64,000 nucleotides of DNA from Methanocalculus sp. (lineage in GTDB: Archaea; Halobacteriota; Methanomicrobia; Methanomicrobiales; Methanocorpusculaceae): assembly GCA_013329165.1 (NCBI GenBank), contig DUKV01000061.1, forward strand, positions 1-64,000, given 5' to 3'. The first letter of the stretch is position 1. Each line of letters opens with the position of its first letter. A program made the translations under genes and the position numbers. The notes below the pieces were generated by a model, which saw nothing but the letters and a program-made list of their open reading frames with translations, made no database searches and was not told the origin of the DNA. This document shows positions 52,471 through 62,244 of this stretch, piece by piece.

Positions 52471-53220
52471 ATGAAAGCAGCAGTAAAAACACTTGACGGC
52501 TCGCCCCTGAAGGAGATCGACCTTCCGGACGCTTTCGAGACACCATATCGTCCCGATATCATCAAGCGGGCGGTTCTGGCACTTCAGAGCACCCGGTTCC
52601 AGCCACATGGCACCGACCCCTTTGCAGGGATGAGGACATCTGCGGCAAGCTGGGGATCCGGCAGGGGTGCAGCCCAGATCCCGCGTATCAAAAACGGCTC
52701 ACGTGCCGCGAAAGTTCCACAGACACGTGGCGGCAGGGCATGCCATCCTCCGGTTACAGCGAAACACCTGGTCGAGAAGATCAATAAGAAAGAGAAGGTA
52801 ATCGCCATCCGATCAGCCATCGCAGCAACTGCAAATCCTGATCTTGTCCGGGCACGGGGCCACCTCTTTGAGCAGGATGTTATCTCAATCGTTGATGACT
52901 CTTTTGAGAAGATCGAGCGGACAGCCGACGTCATTGCCGTCCTTGAATCACTTGGCCTGATGGGCGATGTGATCCGATCAAAGCTCAGCAGAAACAGAAA
53001 GCCGGGCCGCGGCAACCTTCGTGGAAGAGGGATGAAACAGAGGAAGAGCCTCTTAATTGTCACTTCAGAGACCCCCCTCCGTGCAGCAGCCAACCTCCCC
53101 GGTGTTGACTCGGTATCTGTCAATGAACTCAACGCCGAACTCCTTGCTCCGGGCACCCATGCAGGGCGCCTCACCGTCTGGACAGAATCGGCACTGAAGC
53201 AGTTATCGGAGGTGAACTGA
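52471..53220 (+). CDS. rpl4: Ribosomal protein uL4
   Basis: 249 residues. The extended internal loop reaching the exit tunnel is seen in ASWGSGRGAAQIPRIKNGSR and GRACHPPVTAKHLVEKINKK. In bacteria L4 autoregulates the S10 operon; here the leader hairpins upstream of uL3 would be the place to look. Follows uL3 by 7 nt. Confidence 0.97.
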   Translation: MKAAVKTLDGSPLKEIDLPDAFETPYRPDIIKRAVLALQSTRFQPHGTDPFAGMRTSAASWGSGRGAAQIPRIKNGSRAAKVPQTRGGRACHPPVTAKHLVEKINKKEKVIAIRSAIAATANPDLVRARGHLFEQDVISIVDDSFEKIERTADVIAVLESLGLMGDVIRSKLSRNRKPGRGNLRGRGMKQRKSLLIVTSETPLRAAANLPGVDSVSVNELNAELLAPGTHAGRLTVWTESALKQLSEVN

Positions 53221-53221
53221 G

Positions 53222-53470
53222 ATGGTTCTGAATCATCCTTCTGTTACAGAAAAGGCAATGGCGATGCTCGAAAACGAGAACAAGCTCGTTTTCATCGTCA
53301 GAAAAGAGGCCAATAAAGAGATGATCACTCGTGACATCGAGAAGACATTTGGAAAGACTGTCGCCGATGTCAGGACCCTGATGACGAATAAAGGAACCAA
53401 GAAGGCTATTGTGAGCTTTGAAGATGACAGGGCCGCAGAAGAAATCTTAAGCCGTCTTGGAATCGTGTAG
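53222..53470 (+). CDS. rpl23: Ribosomal protein uL23
   Basis: 82 residues (HPSVTEKAMAMLENENKLVF, TFGKTVADVRTLMTNKGTKK). Sits at the tunnel exit and contacts SRP and the Sec translocon. The start codon is one base after the uL4 stop. Confidence 0.97.
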   Translation: MVLNHPSVTEKAMAMLENENKLVFIVRKEANKEMITRDIEKTFGKTVADVRTLMTNKGTKKAIVSFEDDRAAEEILSRLGIV

Positions 53471-53480
53471 GTGATTTGAG

Positions 53481-54194
53481 ATGGGACATAGAATAAGCAG
53501 TCAGGCGCGTGGAAAGGGAGGCCCTACGTACCGCGCTCCCTCACACAAGTACACATCAGATCTCAAGCATCCTGGCACCGGCGATAAGACGATTCGTGGA
53601 ACGATCATTGATATCGAGCACGATCCGGCACGCCATGCCCCAATTGCCCGTGTTGCCCTTGAAGAAGGTACGAAGACGTACCTTCTGGTCACTGAAGGCA
53701 TGGGTGTTGACGATGTTATCGAGTGTGGATCTGATGCAACAGTCAGAAACGGAAACACCCTCCTTCTCCGGGATATCCCGACAGGAGCTGCGGTCTGCAA
53801 CATCGAGGCACGTCCAAACGACGGCGGCAAGTTTGTCCGCTCAAGCGGCGTGCAGGCACAGGTCATCGGAAAATCCGAAGACCGTGTTGGCGTCCGGATG
53901 CCAAGCGGGGCGATCAAATGGTTCAACAGCCATTGCCGTGCCACCATCGGCATCGTTGCAGGCGGCGGCAGAAGTGAGAAGCCCTATGTGAAGGCCGGAA
54001 AAGTCTTCCACAAAGTAAAATCCCAGGCAACCCGGTGGCCCCGTGTCCGTGGTGTTGCAATGAACGTCATCGATCATCCATTCGGAGGCGGTGGCCACCA
54101 GCACCCGGGACGTCCAAAGACCGTATCGCGTGGCACATCTGCCGGACGAAAGGTTGGACATATAGCTGCACGGAGAACCGGATACAAGAGGTGA
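53481..54194 (+). CDS. rpl2: Ribosomal protein uL2
   Basis: 237 residues, archaeal-length. GHRISSQARGKGGPTYRAPS opens it and VIDHPFGGGGHQHPGRPKTV near the C-terminus carries the conserved His of the GGGGHQHPG loop close to the peptidyl-transferase centre. Confidence 0.98.
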   Translation: MGHRISSQARGKGGPTYRAPSHKYTSDLKHPGTGDKTIRGTIIDIEHDPARHAPIARVALEEGTKTYLLVTEGMGVDDVIECGSDATVRNGNTLLLRDIPTGAAVCNIEARPNDGGKFVRSSGVQAQVIGKSEDRVGVRMPSGAIKWFNSHCRATIGIVAGGGRSEKPYVKAGKVFHKVKSQATRWPRVRGVAMNVIDHPFGGGGHQHPGRPKTVSRGTSAGRKVGHIAARRTGYKR

Positions 54195-54200
54195 TCGGAT

Positions 54201-54614
54201 ATGGCAAAGAAACAGGTTAAACGAATGCCGAGACGGCGTGAGGAGTTCACCTATCATGGGTATACAATTCCCGCCCTCCAGGAGATGTCGATCAATGATC
54301 TCATTCCGATCATGCCATGCCGCGCCCGAAGGAAGATGCAGCGTGGGCTGACCCGTGATGAAACGAATCTCCTTGAAAAGATCCGTTCCGGCGATGAGAA
54401 GATCAGAACACACAGCCGTGCGATGGTCATTCTCCCCGAAATGATTGGAAAGACGATCGAGATTTACACCGGAAAAGAGTTCCAGCGGGTTGAAATCCCG
54501 GTTGAGGGTGTCTTCCATTATCTTGGAGAGTTTGCCCAGACCCGGCGGAAGATCTCACACGGAAGTGCGGGTATCGGTGCAACCCGGTCGAGTAAGTACG
54601 TTCCCCTGAAGTGA
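54201..54614 (+). CDS. rps19: Ribosomal protein uS19
   Basis: 137 residues. EEFTYHGYTIPALQEMSIND is the archaeal N-terminal extension; HSRAMVILPEMIGKTIEIYT and GEFAQTRRKISHGSAGIGAT form the conserved core binding the 30S head with uS13. Confidence 0.97.
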   Translation: MAKKQVKRMPRRREEFTYHGYTIPALQEMSINDLIPIMPCRARRKMQRGLTRDETNLLEKIRSGDEKIRTHSRAMVILPEMIGKTIEIYTGKEFQRVEIPVEGVFHYLGEFAQTRRKISHGSAGIGATRSSKYVPLK

Positions 54615-54619
54615 TCTCT

Positions 54620-55087
54620 ATGGCACGAACAGATTATATCATGAAGCTCGAAGGCGAGAATATCGCACGAGCAAAGGCAAATGAGCTGAACTGCTCACCA
54701 AAACATGCCATTGAGATTGCGAACTTCATCAGGCACAAGGATGTCAACTACGCACTTGAGTACCTGCATCAGGTTGTCGAGAAGAAGAAAGCCATCCCAT
54801 TCCGGCGGTTCAAGCACAATGTTGCTCACCAGAAAAGCCTCTCGGGCGTCGTCTGCCAGGGGCGCTTTCCGGTGAAGGCATCAAAAGAGTATATCCGCCT
54901 CCTCGAATCGGTGAAGCAGAATGCAGAATATGCCGGGCTCTCAACAGAAAACCTTGAGATCGTCCATGCCGCAATAAACAGGGGTAGAGCTATGAAAGCT
55001 ATCTTCCCCCGTGCAATGGGGCGTGCAACTCCAAAAGCCCGTGAAACCGTCACCCTCGAAGTGATTGTGAGGGAGGTCGAGGAATAA
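54620..55087 (+). CDS. rpl22: Ribosomal protein uL22
   Basis: 155 residues from the ATG at 54620 (MARTDYIMKLEGENIARAKA); a GTG at 54611 is less likely. The tunnel-lining hairpin region follows GRAMKAIFPRAMGRATPKAR. The stop shares bases with the uS3 start (TAATG). Confidence 0.96.
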   Translation: MARTDYIMKLEGENIARAKANELNCSPKHAIEIANFIRHKDVNYALEYLHQVVEKKKAIPFRRFKHNVAHQKSLSGVVCQGRFPVKASKEYIRLLESVKQNAEYAGLSTENLEIVHAAINRGRAMKAIFPRAMGRATPKARETVTLEVIVREVEE

Positions 55088-55803
55088 TGTCAGGAGAAAA
55101 GAAGTTTATCTCTGAAGGTGTCCGGAAGGTCCGTGTTGAAGCATTCCTGCGGAAAGAGCTGAAGAGAGCAGGATACGGAGGCATGGATATCTTCAGGACT
55201 CCGATCGGCACCCAGGTCGCAATCTTTGCTGAGAAACCCGGTATTGTCATCGGGAAAGGTGGCAAGCTTGTCCGCCAGATCACCTCTGATCTCCAGACCA
55301 TCTATGGCATCGAATCTCCGCAGGTTGAAGTTCAGCAGGTTGAAAATCCCAACCTGAATGCGCAGATTCTTGCAGAGCGGCTTGCAAATGCCCTTGAACG
55401 GGGCTGGTACTTCAGGAAGGCAGGAACCAGCGTGATCCGCCGTGTGATGGAATCGGGTGCCCTTGGGTGTGAAGTGATCATCGCAGGAAAACTGACCGGA
55501 TCACGATCCCGTGTCCAGAAGTTTGTCGAAGGATACATCAAACACTCTGGTGAGCCTGCAATCAGCATCGTCGAGTCCGGATATGCAGTAGCGATTAAGA
55601 AACTCGGCACCATCGGTGTCCAGGTGAAGATCATTCCGCCGGGCGCACGTATCCCTGACCAGTTTGATATCGTTCCGCCAGTAGCTCCACCGGAGCCGCA
55701 GGAGATCATTGTTGAGGATGTCGGTGATATCGGTGATGATATTGATCGCGAACTTGCGGCTGTCTCCTCACCAGAGGATGAATATGAGAGGGAGGATCTC
55801 TGA
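55087..55803 (+). CDS. rps3: Ribosomal protein uS3
   Basis: 238 residues with an N-terminal KH domain (EKPGIVIGKGGKLVRQITSD, near 46-65) that touches mRNA at the entry channel, a C-terminal S3 domain (IKKLGTIGVQVKIIPPGARI) and a long acidic tail (IVEDVGDIGDDIDRELAAVS) common in methanogen S3. Start and stop both overlap neighbours (TAATG, TGATG). Confidence 0.97.
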   Translation: MSGEKKFISEGVRKVRVEAFLRKELKRAGYGGMDIFRTPIGTQVAIFAEKPGIVIGKGGKLVRQITSDLQTIYGIESPQVEVQQVENPNLNAQILAERLANALERGWYFRKAGTSVIRRVMESGALGCEVIIAGKLTGSRSRVQKFVEGYIKHSGEPAISIVESGYAVAIKKLGTIGVQVKIIPPGARIPDQFDIVPPVAPPEPQEIIVEDVGDIGDDIDRELAAVSSPEDEYEREDL

Positions 55804-56006
55804 TGGCAATCATCCGCGCTCGTGAAGTGGCAGAGTTCTCGGATGTAGAACTGACCGAACAGGGGAGCAAGCTCAGAACCGAACTCATTCAGCAGTACGG
55901 CAAGGTCAGTGCTGGCGGTGCCCCGGATAACCCGGGCCAGATCCGCGAACTCCGAAGAACCATTGCCCGGATAAAAACCGAGCAGAATAAGAGAAGAAGT
56001 GTATGA
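55803..56006 (+). CDS. rpl29: Ribosomal protein uL29
   Basis: 67 residues, two helices: REVAEFSDVELTEQGSKLRT and IRELRRTIARIKTEQNKRRS. Located at the tunnel exit next to uL23. Overlaps both neighbours by one or four bases. Confidence 0.96.
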   Translation: MAIIRAREVAEFSDVELTEQGSKLRTELIQQYGKVSAGGAPDNPGQIRELRRTIARIKTEQNKRRSV

Positions 56007-56278
56007 TCACGCCAGAAAACGTTCTTCGTCACGAGCTGATCGGACGGAACGTTCTGGTTGTGCATGCGACAAACCCTGCCCAGGAGGGAATATCGGGTAT
56101 GATCGTCGATGAGACGAAGAGCATGATCTCAATCCTGACATCCGTCGGATTAAAGCATGTTCCGAAGAAACATACTATATTCCGGGTTACCCTCCCGGAC
56201 AGGGTGCAGGTGGAACTCTCCGGGTCGACGATTATCGGTCGACCCGAGAAGCGGATCACCATGCGCATCAGAAAATGA
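56003..56278 (+). CDS. rnp1: Ribonuclease P protein component 1 (Rpp29/Pop4)
   Basis: 91 residues. HELIGRNVLVVHATNPAQEG, then GISGMIVDETKSMISILTSV and KKHTIFRVTLPDRVQVELSG make the small Sm-like barrel of archaeal Rpp29, which with Rpp21 assists RNase P RNA in tRNA 5' processing. Its place between uL29 and uS17 is the usual archaeal one. Confidence 0.96.
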   Translation: MITPENVLRHELIGRNVLVVHATNPAQEGISGMIVDETKSMISILTSVGLKHVPKKHTIFRVTLPDRVQVELSGSTIIGRPEKRITMRIRK

Positions 56279-56287
56279 GGGTTGTTA

Positions 56288-56614
56288 ATGGCACGAAACA
56301 TTGGGTTGAATGTTGCACTCCCAACACAGGAATGTAACGAAGATGATTGCCCGTTTCATGGCACTTTGCCGGTGCGCGGCCAGGTGATTACCGGCAAAGT
56401 CGTGAGCGAGAAGATGAAAGGGACTGTTGTGGTCGAACGCGAATACCTGCACTTCATCAGGAAGTACGACAGGTATGAGAAGCGCTCTTCCAAAATCCAT
56501 GCCCACATCGCCCCCTGCCTTCATGTGAAGGTTGGTGACGAGGTGAAGGTAGCGGAGTGCAGGCCTCTGAACAAGACGACGCATTTCGTCGTTGTTGAGG
56601 TGAAATCAGCATGA
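56288..56614 (+). CDS. rps17: Ribosomal protein uS17
   Basis: 108 residues from the ATG at 56288 ([20 protein letters not shown]). [20 protein letters not shown] is the OB-fold core that binds 16S rRNA. An ATG two codons upstream exists but the second is the conserved start. Confidence 0.97.
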   Translation: MARNIGLNVALPTQECNEDDCPFHGTLPVRGQVITGKVVSEKMKGTVVVEREYLHFIRKYDRYEKRSSKIHAHIAPCLHVKVGDEVKVAECRPLNKTTHFVVVEVKSA

Positions 56615-57009
56615 AGGCGCTGGGATCAAAAATTCCCCGTACACTCCAGACCGGGTCGCGGATGGTCTGTGCTGATAACACCGGTGCGCGTGTCGTCGAG
56701 GTTGTCTCGGTTGACAGATACCATGGTGTGAGAAGGCGCCAGCCCAAACTCGGGCTTGGTGACGTTGCCACCGTCTCTGTCAAGAAAGGAACTCCCGACA
56801 TGCGTAAAAAACTCGTCAAAGCAGTTGTAGTACGGCAGAAGAAAGAATTTAGAAGGCCGGGCGGCCTCCGTGTCTCATTTGAAGAGAATGCAATGGTTCT
56901 CATCAATGATAACGGCGATCCACGTGGTACCGAGATTAAAGGTCCGGTTGCACGTGAAGTCGCTGCACGGTTTCCAAAGATCGCGTCGATGGCGACGATC
57001 ATCATCTGA
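56611..57009 (+). CDS. rpl14: Ribosomal protein uL14
   Basis: 132 residues. [20 protein letters not shown] is the family signature; [20 protein letters not shown] and [20 protein letters not shown] complete it. Forms part of the factor-side intersubunit bridges. Overlaps uS17 in ATGA. Confidence 0.98.
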   Translation: MKALGSKIPRTLQTGSRMVCADNTGARVVEVVSVDRYHGVRRRQPKLGLGDVATVSVKKGTPDMRKKLVKAVVVRQKKEFRRPGGLRVSFEENAMVLINDNGDPRGTEIKGPVAREVAARFPKIASMATIII

Positions 57010-57018
57010 GGTGCTTTA

Positions 57019-57384
57019 ATGGTGCGAATAGCAAGCAGTCAGCCAAGAAAACAGCGGAAGGTCCGGTACAATGCACCGAATCACCTCCGGGGTTCGCTTC
57101 TCCATGCGATGCTCTCACCTGAGCTTCGTGAAAAGCATGGCCGCCGTCACTTCAGGGTTGTAACCGGAGATACGGTCCGGGTGCTTCGTGGCGAGCACGC
57201 CGGGAAAACAGGTGTTGTTGATGGAGTCGATCTGAAGCGCCTGGCGATACAGGTTCATGGCGTTACGGTAAAGAAGGCGGATGGAACTGAGGTTGCCCGC
57301 CCGCTCGATCCCTCAAAGGTGATGATCACAAAGCTGAACCTGAAGGATCCAAAGCGCGGGGAACGTCTTGGGGTGAAGGAATAA
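57019..57384 (+). CDS. rpl24: Ribosomal protein uL24
   Basis: 121 residues with a KOW motif (VVTGDTVRVLRGEHAGKTGV) and the archaeal N-terminus SSQPRKQRKVRYNAPNHLRG. An early assembly protein of the large subunit. The stop overlaps the eS4 start (TAATG). Confidence 0.97.
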   Translation: MVRIASSQPRKQRKVRYNAPNHLRGSLLHAMLSPELREKHGRRHFRVVTGDTVRVLRGEHAGKTGVVDGVDLKRLAIQVHGVTVKKADGTEVARPLDPSKVMITKLNLKDPKRGERLGVKE

Positions 57385-58112
57385 TGGCACATATAAAGCG
57401 TATAGTTGCTCCAGACTCCTGGAGTATCGAAAGAAAAGTCAGTACCTACTCCCCGGCAACAGCCCCCGGACCACATAATGCAGGCGCGCTTCCGATTGCC
57501 GTCTGGATGCGGGATCATATGGGCCTTGCCAGAAACATGAAGGAGGTCAAACAGATCCTTCATGATCGACAGGTTGTGGTAAATGGCAGAATCTGTACTG
57601 ATCCACATATCGGACTCGGGGTCTTTGATATCATCTCATTCCCTGCAATCGGAAAGCATTACACCATGCTTCTTGACAAGCGTGGTCGATTTGCAGCTTC
57701 CGAGATCGATGCCGGGGCAGCAAGGATCCGCCTCTCAAAGATCAGACACAAGACGACGCTTCCCGGAGGAAAAGTCCAGTTAAACCTTCTCTTCGGAGCA
57801 AATCTCATCGCTGATAACTCATACCGGCCAAATGATTCGGTTGTTCTGAAACTCGGCGTCGATGGAGACTCCCGCTTTGAGATCACCGATCACTTCCCGT
57901 ATGTAGTCGGAAACGTTGCCATGGTCGTTGGCGGCCAGCACTCCGGCAGGGTAGCCCGGATCCGCGAAGTGATCCCGGTACAGGGAAGTGTCCCAAACCG
58001 TGTGAGCCTTGAAGAACTCTCAACAGGAGAGGTATTCGAGACGATCGAGCCGTATATCTTTATGGTTGGACGGGATGCGCCGGCACTTGGAATATGGGGG
58101 ATTACCGTATGA
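57384..58112 (+). CDS. rps4e: Ribosomal protein eS4
   Basis: 242 residues, an archaeal/eukaryotic protein. HIKRIVAPDSWSIERKVSTY, an S4 RNA-binding motif (MKEVKQILHDRQVVVNGRIC) and a C-terminal KOW-like segment (VGNVAMVVGGQHSGRVARIR). Overlaps uL5 in ATGA. Confidence 0.97.
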   Translation: MAHIKRIVAPDSWSIERKVSTYSPATAPGPHNAGALPIAVWMRDHMGLARNMKEVKQILHDRQVVVNGRICTDPHIGLGVFDIISFPAIGKHYTMLLDKRGRFAASEIDAGAARIRLSKIRHKTTLPGGKVQLNLLFGANLIADNSYRPNDSVVLKLGVDGDSRFEITDHFPYVVGNVAMVVGGQHSGRVARIREVIPVQGSVPNRVSLEELSTGEVFETIEPYIFMVGRDAPALGIWGITV

Positions 58113-58621
58113 CCGGGATGCAGGAGCTCTATGTCGATAAGATTGTTGTCCACATGAGTGTTGGCGAAGGTGGAGACAAGCTGATGAAGGCAGAGTCTCT
58201 AATAAAAGAGATCTGTGGCGGAGCAACATCTGTCCGGACAATCGCCAAGAGGACGGTACCTGCCTTCGGCCTTCGAAAAGGCCAGTCGATGGGGTGCAAA
58301 CTCACTCTGAGAGGAGATAAAGCCGAAGATTTTCTCCGGACTTCCCTGAACATCATTGGGAATAAGATTGACGCAAGCCGGTTCGATATAAACGGGAACT
58401 TCGCCTTTGGGGTTGAAGAACATACTGATTATCCCGGGCAGTCCTATGATCCGCAGATCGGTATCTATGGCATGGACATCAATGTCGTCATCGAAAAGAA
58501 GGGTGTACGGATCGCACGGCGGTCTGCACAGAAGAAGAAACTCCCCTCAAAGCAGCATGTGAAAAAAGATGAATCCATGTCGTTTATGAAGGAGCGTTTC
58601 AATGTCGAGGTGGTTGAGTAA
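58109..58621 (+). CDS. rpl5: Ribosomal protein uL5
   Basis: 170 residues from the ATG at 58109. [20 protein letters not shown] and [20 protein letters not shown] are conserved, as is [20 protein letters not shown]. Binds 5S rRNA and forms the central protuberance. The upstream in-frame start at 58094 lies inside eS4 and is rejected. Confidence 0.97.
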   Translation: MTGMQELYVDKIVVHMSVGEGGDKLMKAESLIKEICGGATSVRTIAKRTVPAFGLRKGQSMGCKLTLRGDKAEDFLRTSLNIIGNKIDASRFDINGNFAFGVEEHTDYPGQSYDPQIGIYGMDINVVIEKKGVRIARRSAQKKKLPSKQHVKKDESMSFMKERFNVEVVE

Positions 58622-58785
58622 TGGCGGAGAAGACAAAAGCTCCTCAGAAGAAGGTCAGCTATGGGAGCAACACATGCCAGATGTGCGGACGTAAGCAGGG
58701 TCTTGTGCGGAGATACAATATCATGTTCTGCCGCCAGTGCTTCCGCGAGTGGGCTCCGACGATGGGCTTTAAGAAGATGAACTAG
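58621..58785 (+). CDS. rps14: Ribosomal protein uS14 (zinc type)
   Basis: 54 residues. The ATG shares its A with the TAA of uL5. [20 protein letters not shown] and [19 protein letters not shown] give two C-x2-C pairs, the zinc ribbon of the archaeal uS14, located in the 30S head. Confidence 0.97.
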   Translation: MAEKTKAPQKKVSYGSNTCQMCGRKQGLVRRYNIMFCRQCFREWAPTMGFKKMN

Positions 58786-58796
58786 GTGGCCGGAGA

Positions 58797-59189
58797 ATGA
58801 CACAACAGAATATTATTGCCGATGCGATGAGCGCCATCAAGAATGCAGGCGATGCAGGCAGGCTTGAGGTGACGGTAGAACCAGCCTCCAGGCTCTTTGG
58901 TGCGATGCTCGGTATCATGCAGGAGAACGGATACATCGCCGGCTTTGAATACATCGATGATGGCCGGGGAGGCCGTTTCTCGATCCAATTAACAGGTCGG
59001 ATCAATAAGTGTGGTGCAATATCACCCCGCTTTGCCGTAAAGATGGAAGACATGGAATCGTGGGAGACACGGTACCTGCCTGCCAAAGGCTTTGGCCTCC
59101 TGATGATGACCACCTCACAGGGTGTTCTGTCTCATGAACAGGCGAGGAAAGCCGGAATTGGCGGCCAGCTGATCGGGTATGTTTACTGA
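58797..59189 (+). CDS. rps8: Ribosomal protein uS8
   Basis: 130 residues (IIADAMSAIKNAGDAGRLEV and the C-terminal LMMTTSQGVLSHEQARKAGI). A primary 16S rRNA binder; in bacteria S8 represses the spc operon. Confidence 0.97.
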   Translation: MTQQNIIADAMSAIKNAGDAGRLEVTVEPASRLFGAMLGIMQENGYIAGFEYIDDGRGGRFSIQLTGRINKCGAISPRFAVKMEDMESWETRYLPAKGFGLLMMTTSQGVLSHEQARKAGIGGQLIGYVY

Positions 59190-59200
59190 GGTGCACTGAG

Positions 59201-59725
59201 ATGGTACACACAGAGAATATTGTGATCCCCGACTCGGTCCAGGTCTCAATGGATGGTGATATGATCGTCGTGAAAGGTCCCAAGGGTGAGCTTCAGCGAT
59301 CGATGTACTATCCAAACATCTCGGTCTCCATTGAAGACGGGGTTGTTGCGATCAGCACCACATCCAGCCGGAAGGCGGTGTATGCGATGGTCGGGACATT
59401 TGCTTCCCACATCCGTAATATGTGCACCGGTGTAACCGAGGGATATGAGCTCTCAATGAAGGTTGTCTACAGCCACTTCCCGATCCAGCTCAAACTTCAC
59501 CCGGGAATCCTTGAGATAGGCAATTTCCTTGGTGAAAAAATGGTACGGAACGCAAAAATACCTGAAGGCGTCACCGTGAAGCTGGGTTCAGACGAAGTGT
59601 TCCTGACAGGTATTGACAAGGAGAAAGTGGGTAACACCGCAGCGAACATTGAGAAGGCAACACGGATCCGAAAGCGTGATCCGCGTGTCTTCCAGGATGG
59701 CATATACAGAGTGGAGATGGCGTGA
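59201..59725 (+). CDS. rpl6: Ribosomal protein uL6
   Basis: 174 residues, two related L6 domains: VIVKGPKGELQRSMYYPNIS in the first and VFLTGIDKEKVGNTAANIEK in the second. Lies near the sarcin-ricin loop. Confidence 0.97.
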   Translation: MVHTENIVIPDSVQVSMDGDMIVVKGPKGELQRSMYYPNISVSIEDGVVAISTTSSRKAVYAMVGTFASHIRNMCTGVTEGYELSMKVVYSHFPIQLKLHPGILEIGNFLGEKMVRNAKIPEGVTVKLGSDEVFLTGIDKEKVGNTAANIEKATRIRKRDPRVFQDGIYRVEMA

Positions 59726-59730
59726 TCCAG

Positions 59731-60180
59731 ATGGTTGCTATTAAGAGGCTGATTCGCGATCGCCATGCAAAACGGGGAAACTTCAAGCGGCAGTGCCTGT
59801 CCCAGAAAGCCAAACTTGATGATGTCTGGCGCAGGCCCCGTGGTGGTCAGAGCAAACAGCGAAAACAGAAGAAAGCCAAGGGCATAATCCCGGCCCCGGG
59901 ATTTGCAGGTCCGGTTGCTGTCCGTGGCTTCCATCCATGCGGTATGAAGGAAGCACGTGTACACACAGTTGCAACACTTGAGTCCCTTGACGCGGAAACC
60001 ACTGCAATCCGGATTGGCGGAACAGTCGGGATGAAGAAGCGGATGGCGATCCAGGAGAAGGCTCTCTCAGGCGGCTTCAAGGTCATAAACCCAAAAGTAA
60101 TTGCCGCAGAGGAGCCTGAGGTCGACGAGGATCTCGAGGACGAACAGGTCTTTGATGAGGAGGTGGCAGACGATGAGTGA
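59731..60180 (+). CDS. rpl32e: Ribosomal protein eL32
   Basis: 149 residues from the ATG at 59731 (MVAIKRLIRDRHAKRGNFKR); a GTG 9 nt earlier is the alternative. DDVWRRPRGGQSKQRKQKKA is the family core. The last ~25 residues (EEPEVDEDLEDEQVFDEEVA) are highly acidic, an unusual tail for a ribosomal protein though seen in halotolerant relatives. Confidence 0.95.
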   Translation: MVAIKRLIRDRHAKRGNFKRQCLSQKAKLDDVWRRPRGGQSKQRKQKKAKGIIPAPGFAGPVAVRGFHPCGMKEARVHTVATLESLDAETTAIRIGGTVGMKKRMAIQEKALSGGFKVINPKVIAAEEPEVDEDLEDEQVFDEEVADDE

Positions 60181-60625
60181 TCTCGCATCGCAGAGGCGTA
60201 TTGCAGCAGCAATTCTCAAATGTGGTGAGAATCGCGTCTGGTTCAATCCCGATCAGATCGATGAGATCACCGATGCCGTATCACGAGAGGATATCAGGAA
60301 TCTCATCGGTGATGGTGCAATCACGGCCCATCAGAAGAAGGGTGTCAGCCGTGGACGAGCACGCCTCCGTATCATCAAGCGCGCCTATGGCCACTGCAAA
60401 GGGCATGGCCGCAGGAGAGGTGCACAGGGGGCCCGTACTCCTTCAAAGAGGGTCTGGATCCAGAAGATACGTGCCCAGCGCACGATGCTCCGCGAGATGC
60501 GTGACAATGGCATAATTGACCGCTCGGTATACCGGACATTCTACAGGCGTGCAGCCGGTGGACAATTCAGGAATGTATCACACCTGAAGCAGAACATCGA
60601 GCTGCATAAAGAGAAGGTGAACTGA
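60173..60625 (+). CDS. rpl19e: Ribosomal protein eL19
   Basis: 150 residues from the ATG at 60173, overlapping eL32 by 8 nt. LASQRRIAAAILKCGENRVW, the basic GHCKGHGRRRGAQGARTPSK and IRAQRTMLREMRDNGIIDRS are diagnostic. Confidence 0.97.
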   Translation: MSDLASQRRIAAAILKCGENRVWFNPDQIDEITDAVSREDIRNLIGDGAITAHQKKGVSRGRARLRIIKRAYGHCKGHGRRRGAQGARTPSKRVWIQKIRAQRTMLREMRDNGIIDRSVYRTFYRRAAGGQFRNVSHLKQNIELHKEKVN

Positions 60626-60626
60626 T

Positions 60627-61154
60627 ATGGCGACAAGTGCGCGATATTTCGTCCCGTTCAGGAGACGGAAGGAAGGAAAAACCGATTACTATCAGCGGAT
60701 GCGCCTTATCATATCAAGAAGGCCACGGTTTGTTGTCAGGAAGACATCACGCCAGATCATCGTTCAGCTTGTTGTTGCTGAGATGACCGGAGACCGGACA
60801 CTTGTATCGGCAACCAGTGGCGAGCTCTCGAAGTTCGGATATACCGGATACACCGGCAATACCCCGGCTGCATACCTTACAGGCATGCTCTGTGCCGTCC
60901 GTGCCCAGAAAGCAGGGTATGAGAGTGGTATCCTTGATATTGGTTTGAATCGTGCGACAAAAGGTGCACGGGTCTTTGCTGCTCTGAAAGGAGCAGTTGA
61001 GGCCGGATTTGACATACCCCACGGTGAAGAGATCCTCCCGGATGAAGACCGTGTGAAGGGTGTCACAATCGCCGGATATGCCCCCGATCGGGCAGGCAAC
61101 CTTGTTGCAAATGTGGAAGAAGTGGCAGATGCCATTATGAAGGAGCTTGAGTGA
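60627..61154 (+). CDS. rpl18: Ribosomal protein uL18
   Basis: 175 residues, the archaeal form. [20 protein letters not shown] and [20 protein letters not shown] are typical. Binds 5S rRNA together with uL5. Confidence 0.97.
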   Translation: MATSARYFVPFRRRKEGKTDYYQRMRLIISRRPRFVVRKTSRQIIVQLVVAEMTGDRTLVSATSGELSKFGYTGYTGNTPAAYLTGMLCAVRAQKAGYESGILDIGLNRATKGARVFAALKGAVEAGFDIPHGEEILPDEDRVKGVTIAGYAPDRAGNLVANVEEVADAIMKELE

Positions 61155-61155
61155 C

Positions 61156-61776
61156 ATGGCATTTGAACGTGAGGAATGGATCCCTGTCACCGGCCTTGGT
61201 AAAGCAGTGGCTGCGGGAGAGTTTGGCTCTCTTGAAGATGTACTCAACAGCGGCCGCCCGATCAAGGAGGCAGGTATCGTGGATGCATTCATCCCTGATC
61301 TCAGTGATGAGGTGCTTGCCATCGATATGATGCAGAGGATGACCGACTCTGGCAGGCGGATTAAGTTCCGTGCAGTTGTCGTCGTCGGAAACCGTGACGG
61401 CTATATCGGCTTTGGCCAGGGTAAAGATGTCCAGGTCGGCACCGCCATCCGTAAGGCGATTGTTCAGGCTAAACTGAATATCATCAAAGTACGGCGTGGC
61501 TGTGGCAGCTGGGAATGTGGATGCAGCAATCCACACTCGATACCCATGCAGGTGGAAGGAAAGGCAGGGAGTGTCCGTGTCACCCTGAAGCCCGCACCAC
61601 AGGGTATAGGCCTTGTGACCGGTGAAATTGGAAAGAAGGTGCTTGATCTTGCTGGAATGAAGGATGTCTGGGTGATGACAAAAGGCCACACCAGGACAAC
61701 CCTCAACTATGCAAAGGCGACCTTTGAGGCATTGAAGGAGACGAATATGGTTCGTATCGGGGGAGGTCAGTACTAA
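61156..61776 (+). CDS. rps5: Ribosomal protein uS5
   Basis: 206 residues from the ATG one base after the uL18 stop; a TTG at 61147 is possible but unlikely. [20 protein letters not shown] and [20 protein letters not shown] form the dsRBD-like domain, and [20 protein letters not shown] the C-terminal one. Important for decoding fidelity. Confidence 0.97.
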   Translation: MAFEREEWIPVTGLGKAVAAGEFGSLEDVLNSGRPIKEAGIVDAFIPDLSDEVLAIDMMQRMTDSGRRIKFRAVVVVGNRDGYIGFGQGKDVQVGTAIRKAIVQAKLNIIKVRRGCGSWECGCSNPHSIPMQVEGKAGSVRVTLKPAPQGIGLVTGEIGKKVLDLAGMKDVWVMTKGHTRTTLNYAKATFEALKETNMVRIGGGQY

Positions 61777-62237
61777 TGTACGCAGTCGTGCAGGTGCGCG
61801 GCGTCGTCAATACCCGCCACGAGATCAAAGAGACGCTGAAGATGCTCCGTCTCCATCATATCAACCACTGCGTCCTCATCCCGGAGACTCCCGAGTACCT
61901 CGGGATGCTCCGGAAAGTGAAGGATTTTGTCGCCTATGGCGAGGTTGATGCCGGGACGCTTGAGACGATTCTCAGGACACGCGGCCGCCTCCTTGGCAAC
62001 AAACCTCTCACCGATGAGTACCTGAAGAGTGCATCAGACTATGGAAGTGTCAGCGAACTTGCAGAAGCCCTCGCCGAAGGAAAAGTGAAGCTGAAGGATA
62101 TCCCCGAACTCAAACCGGTGCTCAGGATGCACCCCCCGAGAAAGGGATATAAGACCATCAAGCGGACCTTTAACCAGGGAGGAGCGCTTGGCTATTATGG
62201 CAGGGAGATCAACGCTCTCCTGTATAAGATGAGGTGA
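61776..62237 (+). CDS. rpl30: Ribosomal protein uL30
   Basis: 153 residues, archaeal long form. YAVVQVRGVVNTRHEIKETL and MLRLHHINHCVLIPETPEYL are the conserved N-terminal domain. Shares its first base with the uS5 stop (TAATG). Confidence 0.97.
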   Translation: MYAVVQVRGVVNTRHEIKETLKMLRLHHINHCVLIPETPEYLGMLRKVKDFVAYGEVDAGTLETILRTRGRLLGNKPLTDEYLKSASDYGSVSELAEALAEGKVKLKDIPELKPVLRMHPPRKGYKTIKRTFNQGGALGYYGREINALLYKMR

Positions 62238-62244
62238 ATTCGCG